DNA of 7,719 nt, taken from an uncultured Bilophila sp. (GTDB lineage Bacteria; Desulfobacterota; Desulfovibrionia; Desulfovibrionales; Desulfovibrionaceae). The stretch spans positions 1 to 7,719 of the forward strand of contig CABKMN010000110.1 of assembly GCA_902373525.1 (NCBI GenBank), written 5' to 3'. Of the stretch, positions 1 through 4,841 are shown piece by piece. Made by a program: the position numbers and the translations under genes. Position 1 is the first letter of the stretch. The number at the start of each line of letters is the position of its first letter. The notes under the pieces are model-generated. The model was not told the origin of the DNA. It worked only from the letters and a program-made list of their open reading frames with translations, and searched no databases.

Positions 1-49
1 TTGCCCCCCCTGTCCGGGGGGAATCATTCCCCCCGGACAGGGGGGGCAA
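1..49. repeat. G/C-tract perfect palindrome, copy 1
   Basis: The 24-base arms 1-24 and 26-49 are exact reverse complements around one central base (C25). Each arm has a run of seven C or G, then TGTCC/GGACA, then a run of six G or C. The core CCGGGGGG-AAT-C-ATT-CCCCCCGG closely resembles the palindrome at 7427-7449, so this belongs to a dispersed intergenic family. As RNA it would fold into a very strong hairpin and could act as a transcript end or 3' stabiliser for the gene upstream of the window, but no T tract follows. A second small hairpin (GGGCGG-TAG-CCGCCC, 52-66) sits next to it. Confidence 0.8.
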
Positions 50-68
50 GGGGGCGGTAGCCGCCCTT

Positions 69-82
69 GCCGCCGGAGGCAT
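69..82 (+). repeat. 14-base repeat tail, inverted match to 7414-7427
   Basis: GCCGCCGGAGGCAT is the exact reverse complement of bases 7414-7427. In both places it lies beside a G/C-tract palindrome, so it appears to be part of the same repeat unit. In this copy a 32-base stretch (37-68) separates it from the shared core; in the distal copy the two are directly joined. The GGAGG inside this tail is also the ribosome binding site of the permease gene. Confidence 0.6.
75..79 (+). promoter_or_regulatory. Ribosome binding site of the ABC-2 permease gene
   Basis: GGAGG lies 8 bases upstream of ATG 88 and decides that start over the in-frame TTG at 67. It falls wholly inside the 14-base repeat tail at 69-82. 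Confidence 0.75.
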
Positions 83-87
83 ACGTT

Positions 88-1203
88 ATGTTGCAGACAG
101 TCCGCCGCATTCTTGCGATAGCCCGAAAGGAGCTGCTGGTGCTGATGGGCACGCGGCAGAGCCGGTTCATGGTCCTGATTCCGCCGGTGATCCAGATATT
201 CATCTTCGCGTGGGCCGCCACGATGGACGTCAAGAACGTGGACGTCGTCGTGATCAACGAGGACTCGGGCTACTGGAGTCAGGAAATCATCAGCCGCCTG
301 CGCGGTTCCTCGACCTTCCGCCGCATCACCTTCGAGGACAACCCGAAGGCGGCGGAGGAGGCCGTCAACCGCCAGAAGGTGCTCGTGGTCATGCACTTCC
401 AGAACGACTTTTCGGCCAGAGTGGAGCGGGGCGAGCCCGCCGAAGTGCAGTTGCTGCTGGACGGCAGACGATCCAATACCGCCCAGATTCTCACGCAGTA
501 CGTCCAGCGGATCGTGCAGGGCGTGGCCACGGTGACCCCGGCCTTCCTGACCGCGAAACCCGTGCGCGTGGAGGTCGAGGAACTGAACTGGTTCAACCCG
601 AACCTCGACTTCCGCTGGTTCATCCTGCCGAACCTGATCGGCACCATCAACTTTATGATGGGTCTGATCATCACCGGCCTGACCGTGGCGCGGGAACGCG
701 AACTCGGCACCTTCGACCAGATGCTCGTCTCGCCCGCCGGACCCGTGGAAATCGCCTTCGGCAAGCTCATTCCCGGCTGCGTGGTCGGGCTGGTCCACGG
801 CACCATCTTCTTTTTCTCCACGATCTGGTTCTTCAGCGTGCCGTTCGTGGGATCGGTACCGGTACTGTACGTGACCATGCTGCTGTTCTCGCTTTCGGTC
901 AGCAGCATGGGCCTCATGGTCTCGTCGTTCGCGTCCACCCAACAGCAGGCGTTTCTGGGGTGCTTCACGCTGGCCGTGCCGTGCATCCTGCTTTCCGGTT
1001 TCATGACGCCGGTGAACAACATGCCGATGTTTTTGCAGAACCTGAGCCAGCTCAACCCGTTGCGGCACTTCATCGTGATTTTGCAGGGCCTGTTCCTCAA
1101 GGACATCACCATGAGCGCCGCGCTGGACAGCAGCGCGCGGATCGCCGCCATCACCGCCGTGTCGATGCTGTGCGCGATCTGGATGTTCAAGCGCAAGGCG
1201 TAG
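88..1203 (+). CDS. ABC-2 type transporter permease (YhhJ/YbhR/YbhS-like)
   Basis: This 371-residue inner-membrane subunit belongs to an ABC-2 exporter. In this family two permeases pair with an ATPase, usually alongside an HlyD-like periplasmic adaptor; substrates are drugs or other small molecules. A basic N-terminus is followed by a first membrane segment at about 28-46, a large extracytoplasmic domain at about 47-175, and further membrane segments near 180-200, 223-250, 256-280, 288-305 and 352-368. Family-typical motifs are ARERELGTFDQMLVSP (about 201-216) and LSGFMTPVNNMP (about 302-313). The length fits the E. coli relatives (roughly 370-380 residues). ATG 88 is chosen because GGAGG sits 8 bases upstream. 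The ATPase and partner permease are not in the window, so they should lie upstream, making this the last gene of that operon. The family is clear; the substrate cannot be told. Confidence 0.9.
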   Translation: MLQTVRRILAIARKELLVLMGTRQSRFMVLIPPVIQIFIFAWAATMDVKNVDVVVINEDSGYWSQEIISRLRGSSTFRRITFEDNPKAAEEAVNRQKVLVVMHFQNDFSARVERGEPAEVQLLLDGRRSNTAQILTQYVQRIVQGVATVTPAFLTAKPVRVEVEELNWFNPNLDFRWFILPNLIGTINFMMGLIITGLTVARERELGTFDQMLVSPAGPVEIAFGKLIPGCVVGLVHGTIFFFSTIWFFSVPFVGSVPVLYVTMLLFSLSVSSMGLMVSSFASTQQQAFLGCFTLAVPCILLSGFMTPVNNMPMFLQNLSQLNPLRHFIVILQGLFLKDITMSAALDSSARIAAITAVSMLCAIWMFKRKA

Positions 1204-1223
1204 CCTTCCGGGAAGGCGGGGCG

Positions 1224-1252
1224 TTGCGTATCGAACGGGGAATGGCTATAAA
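1224..1252 (+). promoter_or_regulatory. Candidate sigma70 promoter for the CorC-like gene
   Basis: TTGCGT (1224-1229), a 17-base spacer and TATAAA (1247-1252) make a fair -35/-10 pair in the 229-base gap after the permease gene. Transcription would begin near 1259, leaving a leader of about 174 bases. That leader contains short inverted repeats at 1305-1315 (GGGC-TTC-GCCC), 1362-1381 (GGGGTT/AACCCC) and 1380-1393 (CCTGCC-GA-GGCAGG). The -10 is good and the -35 only half matches, so this is an inference from sequence alone. Confidence 0.45.
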
Positions 1253-1420
1253 CAAGAGCGCATGCCGCTGCGGAACATCCGCCGGAAGGGGAAAGACGCC
1301 CGCAGGGCTTCGCCCCGGTAGCAAAACGACGGGGAATAGTGTAAGGCCAGAGTCATGATTCGGGGTTTGCGGCGCAACCCCTGCCGAGGCAGGAACGCCG
1401 CCGTCCCCTCACCGTTACCT

Positions 1421-1426
1421 GAGGAG
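1421..1426 (+). promoter_or_regulatory. Ribosome binding site fixing a TTG start
   Basis: GAGGAG lies 6 bases upstream of TTG 1433. The in-frame ATG at 1355 has no comparable site and would add a 26-residue low-complexity Arg/Pro stretch unlike the family, so TTG is preferred. Confidence 0.7.
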
Positions 1427-1432
1427 ATACGC

Positions 1433-2269
1433 TTGGACCGAAGTACGGACAAAAGTTTGTGGGACAGGGTTTGCGGCCTGTTCGGCGGCCGTTCCGGCGA
1501 TTCGCTTGAACAGGCGGTCATGGAAGCCCGGAACGAAGGCGAACTGGACATCGCCGAAGGCTCCATGATCCTGAGCATTCTGCGCCTTGACGACGTGCAG
1601 GTGCAGGACATCATGACCCCGCGGACTGATTTCGATTGTATGCCTACGGGTGCTCCCGTGAGCGAGGTGGCGCAGTGCATTCTGGAAACCGGACACTCCA
1701 GACTGCCCATCTACAAGGACACGCGCGACAACATCATCGGGATCGCCTACGCCAAGGACCTCATTAGCCTTCTCATCGATCCCGCCAAGCACCACACGCC
1801 GGTGGACGAAATCATGCGTCCGCCCTTTTTTGTCCCCGAAACCAAGATCGTGAGCGAGCTGCTTCAGGAGTTCCGGGCCCGCAAGAACCATATCGCCATC
1901 GCCGTGGACGAATACGGCGGCACGTCCGGCCTCGCCACCATCGAGGACATCCTTGAGGAAATCGTGGGCGACATCGAGGACGAGCACGACGCGCCCAAGG
2001 AAGAGGACATCCATCCCCTCGGGGAGTCGCGCTATGCCCTGTCCGGGCGCGCCTATCTGGAAGACCTTGAAGAACTCGGCATCAGGCTGGAGGCCGACGA
2101 GGTGGACACCATCGGCGGCTACCTGTGCCTTGAGGCCGGGCATGTCCCCGAAAAGGGAGAAATTTTCGAGTGCGACGGCTGGCGGTTCACCGTGGACGAA
2201 GCCGACGCCAAGCAGATACGCCGCGTGATCGTGGAACCCGTTTCCCCGGAAGAGCACGAGAGCGAATGA
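1433..2269 (+). CDS. CBS-pair / CorC_HlyC domain protein (CorC/YbeX/TlyC family)
   Basis: This 278-residue soluble protein has two CBS domains (about 60-115 and 122-178) followed by a CorC_HlyC domain (about 190-270). Visible landmarks are the MTPR motif at 61-64, the signature VDEYGGTSGLATIEDILEE starting at 158, and the acidic stretch GDIEDEHD just after it. It has no DUF21 membrane domain, so it is the short CorC/YbeX type, not a membrane-anchored relative. CBS pairs in this family bind adenosine nucleotides. CorC was linked to magnesium/cobalt export and YbeX to ribosome and Mg2+ homeostasis in E. coli, while 'haemolysin' is a legacy name. In many proteobacteria the gene sits beside ybeY or lnt; neither is present here. 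The gene appears to be transcribed alone, with a promoter near 1224-1252 and hairpins just after the stop. The family is certain, the cellular role is not. Confidence 0.92.
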   Translation: MDRSTDKSLWDRVCGLFGGRSGDSLEQAVMEARNEGELDIAEGSMILSILRLDDVQVQDIMTPRTDFDCMPTGAPVSEVAQCILETGHSRLPIYKDTRDNIIGIAYAKDLISLLIDPAKHHTPVDEIMRPPFFVPETKIVSELLQEFRARKNHIAIAVDEYGGTSGLATIEDILEEIVGDIEDEHDAPKEEDIHPLGESRYALSGRAYLEDLEELGIRLEADEVDTIGGYLCLEAGHVPEKGEIFECDGWRFTVDEADAKQIRRVIVEPVSPEEHESE

Positions 2270-2279
2270 CGTTTTTCGA

Positions 2280-2302
2280 GCGGGACGCGACCGGCGTCCC
2301 GC
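2280..2302 (+). other. First hairpin after the CorC-like gene
   Basis: GCGGGACGC (2280-2288) and GCGTCCCGC (2294-2302) form a perfect 9-pair stem with a 5-base loop, 10 bases after the stop codon. No T tract follows. It probably works together with the stronger hairpin at 2309-2341 as a transcript end or 3' protector. Confidence 0.55.
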
Positions 2303-2308
2303 AGACGA

Positions 2309-2347
2309 GAAGAGGCCGGAAACCATGTTTCCGGCCTCTTCGTTGTG
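2309..2347 (+). terminator. Likely terminator of the CorC-like gene
   Basis: Arms 2309-2323 and 2327-2341 are perfect 15-base complements (GAAGAGGCCGGAAAC / GTTTCCGGCCTCTTC) with a CAT loop. The T-rich part after the stem is weak (CGTTGTGG), so termination may be partial. The near-symmetry means it could also act on leftward transcripts from the convergent dehydrogenase gene. Confidence 0.65.
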
Positions 2348-2409
2348 GAGCCACGGACGGTTACCTTACGTCCTCTGTCCGTCGTCGGAGGTTGCCGTCG
2401 GACAGCAAG

Positions 2410-2469
2410 GAACGGAGCCCCGGTGACTTTTCGGGAATCGGGGCGCGGGAATGCTCCCTCCGTTCTTTT
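2410..2469 (+). other. Nested inverted repeat followed by TTTT, function unknown
   Basis: The outer arms GAACGGAG (2410-2417) and CTCCGTTC (2458-2465) enclose CCCCG (2418-2422) and CGGGG (2439-2443), and TTTT follows at 2466-2469. A smaller hairpin, TCGCCC/GGGCGA, lies at 2485-2502. All sit in the 312-base gap between the convergent CorC-like and dehydrogenase genes, where I see no coding sequence. It could be a distal terminator or a small RNA, but no known RNA family is recognised. Confidence 0.3.
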
Positions 2470-2550
2470 CCTCGCAACAGCCGTTCGCCCTTGTGTGGGC
2501 GAGTGGCGGGAACAACCCTGAATGTCCCCGCCGAAACAGGCTTGTGCCGG

Positions 2551-2573
2551 GGCCGGGAAGGAACTTCCCGGCC
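2551..2573 (-). terminator. Hairpin after the alcohol dehydrogenase gene
   Basis: GGCCGGGAAG (2551-2560) and CTTCCCGGCC (2564-2573) are perfect complements with a 3-base loop, starting 8 bases beyond the dehydrogenase stop. On the minus strand no T tract follows, so this is a hairpin-type transcript end of uncertain efficiency. Confidence 0.5.
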
Positions 2574-2581
2574 TTTCGGGC

Positions 2582-3763
2582 CTAGAACGCGACTTCGTAA
2601 AGCTGCTGGACGGCGGCGTCGGTCATCTTGCGCGGGTTGGTGAGCGCACAGGCGTCCTTCTGGGCGTTGGCGACCATCGTGGGGATGTCGCTGCGGCTGA
2701 CTTCCTTGCCGTACCGCTTGGCGAGCTCGGTGATGCTCGGCGGGATGCCCACGTCCTGCGACAGGCGGCGGATGGCGGCGATGGCGAGTTCGGCGGCGTC
2801 GCGCTTGGACAGGCCTTCCACGTTTTCGTCCATCATCTTGGCGATGTTGATAAATTTCTCCACATGGGCGAGCAGGTTGTACTCTTCCACGATGGGCAGC
2901 AGGATGGCGTTGCATTCGCCGTGAGGCAGGTTGTAGAAGCCGCCGAGCTGGTGGGCCATGGCGTGTACGTGACCGAGGCTGGCGTTGTTGAAGGCCATCC
3001 CGGCGAGGTACTGGGCGTAGCACATGCCTTCACGGGCGTGGATGTCGCTGCCGTTGGCGACGGCGCGGCGGAGGTTTTCGGAAACCAGCTTGATGGCCTT
3101 TTCGGCGCAGGCGTCGGTCAGCGGGGTGGCGCCGGTGGAAACGTAGGCTTCCACGGCGTGGGTGAGGGCGTCCATGCCGGTGGCGGCGGTCAGGGCCGGG
3201 GGCATGCCGACCATCAGGATCGGGTCGTTGATGGCGACGCTCGGGGTGATGCGCCAGTCGACGATGGCCATCTTCACCTTGCGGGAGCTGTCGGTGATGA
3301 TGCAGAAGCGGGTGATTTCGGAGGCGGTGCCCGCGGTGGTGTTCACGGCGAGGTAGGGAGGCATGGATTTGGTGGACTTGTCCACGCCTTCGTAGTCATG
3401 GATTCTGCCGCCGTTGGAGACGACCAGCCCGATGCCCTTGCAGCAGTCGTGCGAGGAGCCGCCGCCGATGGAGATGAGGCTGTCGCATTCTTCTTTTTTA
3501 TACAGTTCCACGCCGGCGGCGACGTTGATGTCGGTGGGGTTCGGAACGGTTTCGTCGTAGATGGCGTATTCCATCGCCGCATCGTCGAGAATATCCGTGA
3601 TCTGCTTCAGGATGCCGGTATGAACGATACCCTTGTCGGTGACAAGAAGCGGCTTCGTGGCGTTCAGGTAGACGATGCGTTCCGGAATGGATTTGGCGGC
3701 GCCTACACCGATGAGCGTAACGTTGGGAATAAAGAAGCCGTCAACTTTTTCAACAATAGCCAT
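2582..3763 (-). CDS. Iron-containing (group III) alcohol dehydrogenase
   Basis: This cytosolic oxidoreductase of 393 residues interconverts a primary alcohol and its aldehyde with NAD(H). The N-terminal nucleotide-binding half carries the glycine-rich GGGSSHD (100-106). The C-terminal helical half holds the four expected metal ligands: Asp198 and His202 in MDALTH, His267 in GHVHAMAH and His281 in LPHGE. Their spacing (4 and 14 residues) equals that of E. coli FucO. ATG 3763 is chosen because GGAGG lies 8 bases upstream; an in-frame GTG five codons earlier overlaps that site. The gene stands alone, convergent with the CorC-like gene and divergent from rpsL. The sequence resembles Desulfovibrio ethanol dehydrogenases as I remember them. 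Close relatives in taurine-using Bilophila reduce sulfoacetaldehyde to isethionate, so the substrate could be ethanol or sulfoacetaldehyde. Family and metal site are firm; substrate is not. Confidence 0.93.
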   Translation of the reverse strand: MAIVEKVDGFFIPNVTLIGVGAAKSIPERIVYLNATKPLLVTDKGIVHTGILKQITDILDDAAMEYAIYDETVPNPTDINVAAGVELYKKEECDSLISIGGGSSHDCCKGIGLVVSNGGRIHDYEGVDKSTKSMPPYLAVNTTAGTASEITRFCIITDSSRKVKMAIVDWRITPSVAINDPILMVGMPPALTAATGMDALTHAVEAYVSTGATPLTDACAEKAIKLVSENLRRAVANGSDIHAREGMCYAQYLAGMAFNNASLGHVHAMAHQLGGFYNLPHGECNAILLPIVEEYNLLAHVEKFINIAKMMDENVEGLSKRDAAELAIAAIRRLSQDVGIPPSITELAKRYGKEVSRSDIPTMVANAQKDACALTNPRKMTDAAVQQLYEVAF

Positions 3764-3771
3764 TGTGGTAT

Positions 3772-3776
3772 CCTCC
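3772..3776 (-). promoter_or_regulatory. Ribosome binding site of the alcohol dehydrogenase
   Basis: GGAGG on the minus strand, 8 bases upstream of ATG 3763. It fixes this start against the upstream GTG. Confidence 0.75.
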
Positions 3777-3829
3777 ACTGTTTAGAAGAAGCAGAAACAA
3801 GGCACGAAGAAAACAAGAGACGATGGAAA

Positions 3830-3858
3830 GAATGGAACTGTTCCGTTCCTTTTTTTTT
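3830..3858 (+). terminator. Hairpin plus T9 on the + strand, inside the dehydrogenase leader
   Basis: GAATGGA (3830-3836) and TCCGTTC (3842-3848) pair, with one T-G wobble, around a 5-base loop, and nine T follow (3850-3858). This is the shape of a factor-independent terminator reading rightward, yet no rightward gene lies directly upstream. It would stop antisense or read-through transcripts before the rpsL operon. Read leftward, it is a stem near the 5' end of the dehydrogenase mRNA. The form is clear, the role is inferred. Confidence 0.45.
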
Positions 3859-3860
3859 AA

Positions 3861-3889
3861 AACGTATGGCGTTTCATACGGCAGGTCAA
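3861..3889 (-). promoter_or_regulatory. Candidate promoter of the alcohol dehydrogenase
   Basis: On the minus strand TTGACC (3889-3884), a 17-base spacer and TACGTT (3866-3861) form a -35/-10 pair. The -35 matches 5 of 6 bases and the -10 keeps the key T, A and final T. Transcription would start near 3854, about 90 bases before the ATG. The weak -10 fits a promoter under regulation. Confidence 0.45.
3863..3880. promoter_or_regulatory. Candidate operator dyad in the dehydrogenase promoter
   Basis: CGTATG (3863-3868) and CATACG (3875-3880) form a perfect dyad with a 6-base centre. It covers most of the -10 element and most of the spacer of the predicted promoter, the usual position for a repressor site. 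No regulator gene is in the window. Confidence 0.4.
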
Positions 3890-3911
3890 GCGTGTTTTGC
3901 AAAATAGATGA

Positions 3912-3981
3912 TATGTGAAAAAAGATTTTTTTATATGTGAAAAGAGTCTCTTGACGTATCTATAAAGTCTTTTTTCACATA
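3912..3981. repeat. Three copies of a 16-base TATGTGAAAA motif
   Basis: The copies are TATGTGAAAAAAGATT (3912-3927, +), TATGTGAAAAGAGTCT (3934-3949, +) and TATGTGAAAAAAGACT (complement of 3966-3981). The two direct copies start 22 bases apart, about two helical turns, and the third is inverted. They lie 20-90 bases upstream of the predicted dehydrogenase -35, in an AT-rich patch of a GC-rich region. They look like binding sites for one transcription factor. TGTGA half-sites recall CRP/FNR or Rex families, but the full dyad of those families is absent in each copy. Confidence 0.55.
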
Positions 3982-4169
3982 CGCCTGCGTTTGTGCGACC
4001 AGTCAATTCATTGTTTGAACAGTCATAAAAGGAATTGCTTTCAAATCGACAACGAAATGAAGCCAATTGGACAGGGGGGCCTGCGGGGCCGCCCGAAAGG
4101 CGTGCGGGAGAGGGCTTGTCCTTCTTGTGCGGAGCGGGCCGAAAGGACTGGCCGGATGCCCAAACAGGC

Positions 4170-4198
4170 TTGACAGCAAAGGCAATTCAGTGTAGCCA
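4170..4198 (+). promoter_or_regulatory. Candidate promoter of the rpsL-rpsG-fusA operon
   Basis: A perfect -35 TTGACA (4170-4175), a 17-base spacer and TAGCCA (4193-4198) give a start near 4205 and a leader of about 37 bases. The -10 keeps only the first T and A, but spacing and position are right. The rest of the 479-base gap (3764-4242) holds the dehydrogenase control sites, then a GC-rich stretch (4069-4165) where I see no gene. Confidence 0.5.
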
Positions 4199-4242
4199 TG
4201 ACTCCTTTCGGAACATTTACCCACTCCTATGGAGGAAAACAG

Positions 4243-4617
4243 ATGCCAACTATCAACCAGCTTATCCGCGTCGCGCGGAAGAAGGTTGTGAAGCACAAAA
4301 AGACCCCGGCCCTGCAGGCTTGCCCCCAGCGCCGCGGCGTGTGCACCCGCGTGTACACCACGACCCCGAAGAAGCCGAACTCGGCTCTGCGTAAGGTCGC
4401 TCGTGTGCGCCTCACCAACGGCCTCGAAGTCACCGCGTACATCCCCGGTGAAGGCCACAACCTTCAGGAACACTCCGTCGTGATGATCCGCGGCGGCCGT
4501 GTGAAAGACCTTCCCGGTGTCCGTTACCACATCGTCCGTGGTACGCTGGATACCTCCGGTGTGCAGGATCGCCGTCAGCGTCGTTCCAAGTACGGCGCCA
4601 AGCGTCCGAAGTCCTAA
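4243..4617 (+). CDS. rpsL: 30S ribosomal protein S12
   Basis: S12 is a 124-residue protein at the decoding centre of the small ribosomal subunit, involved in tRNA selection and the classic target of streptomycin-resistance changes. The highly conserved core TPKKPNSALRK (41-51), GEGHNLQEHSV (69-79) and RGGRVKDLPGVRYH (83-96) is intact. Lys43 and Lys88 (Met counted) are both lysine, the streptomycin-sensitive form. Asp89, the usual methylthiolation site, is present. Length equals E. coli S12. ATG 4243 is preceded by GGAGG (4231-4235) at 7 bases; the in-frame ATG at 4198 would add 15 residues foreign to S12 and overlaps the promoter. A short CTCC (4224-4227) could pair with the ribosome binding site, but the stem is only four pairs. 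It is the first gene of the operon with rpsG and fusA. Confidence 0.98.
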   Translation: MPTINQLIRVARKKVVKHKKTPALQACPQRRGVCTRVYTTTPKKPNSALRKVARVRLTNGLEVTAYIPGEGHNLQEHSVVMIRGGRVKDLPGVRYHIVRGTLDTSGVQDRRQRRSKYGAKRPKS

Positions 4618-4841
4618 GCCGCTCGGCTCGGGAACCGGCAAGAGGTCTGACGGCCGCGGGCCGTCTCTGCGAATTTTCGCGTCACAGTGTCATGCCAGGG
4701 GTGCGCGTCCATGCCCTCCCGCAACGGGAAGGGCGCAGTGGGAACACACCCAGGCAGCCTGAGCGGCTCCCCGCCGCCTCGGGAAACCGCATAGCACTGC
4801 AACCCCTGACGTAACGCATCCGCGTTACCCGGAGAATTTTC
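4618..4841 (+). promoter_or_regulatory. Structured rpsL-rpsG intercistronic region, candidate S7 control site
   Basis: There is no gene in these 224 bases, but many inverted repeats. Local hairpins are GACGGCC-GCG-GGCCGTC (4649-4665), GCGAA-TT-TTCGC (4669-4680) and GCCC-T-CCCG-CAA-CGGG-AA-GGGC (4713-4734). Two long-range pairings nest: CAGGGGT (4696-4702) with ACCCCTG (4802-4808), and GCAGTG (4735-4740) with CACTGC (4795-4800). A last hairpin, GTAACGC-ATCC-GCGTTAC (4811-4828), ends two bases before the rpsG GGAG. In E. coli the rpsL-rpsG gap is the RNA target through which S7 represses its own translation, so the same role is proposed here. The region is longer than the E. coli one. Direct evidence is only the base complementarity. 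Confidence 0.5.

Noticed and set aside
1204..1216. Inverted repeat CCTTCC-G-GGAAGG just after the permease stop
   Set aside because: It has no realistic loop and no T tract, so it is too weak to call a terminator.
210..1358. Open frame of 382 codons overlapping the ABC-2 permease
   Set aside because: It is Arg/His/Pro-rich without membrane segments or motifs. The overlapping frame is a clear ABC-2 permease.
1355..1432. Upstream ATG extension of the CorC-like protein
   Set aside because: No ribosome binding site precedes ATG 1355, the added 26 residues are low complexity, and GAGGAG sits ideally before TTG 1433.
2522..3907. Open frame of 461 codons on the plus strand opposite the alcohol dehydrogenase
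   Set aside because: It is in codon register with the dehydrogenase and low in complexity (Gly, Val, Asp, His). It is an artefact of GC-rich codon choice.
3951..3966. TTGACG and TATAAA near the triple motif as a rightward promoter
   Set aside because: They are only 4 bases apart and neither has a partner element at 16-18 bases, so they do not form one promoter.
3991..4173. Small frame of up to 60 codons upstream of rpsL
   Set aside because: No ribosome binding site precedes its possible starts, it is Arg/Gly-rich, and it runs into the rpsL promoter.
4517..4762. Frame of 81 codons overlapping the 3' end of rpsL and the intercistronic region
   Set aside because: It overlaps rpsL in another frame, lacks a ribosome binding site and has no recognisable features. 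The region is better explained as structured RNA.
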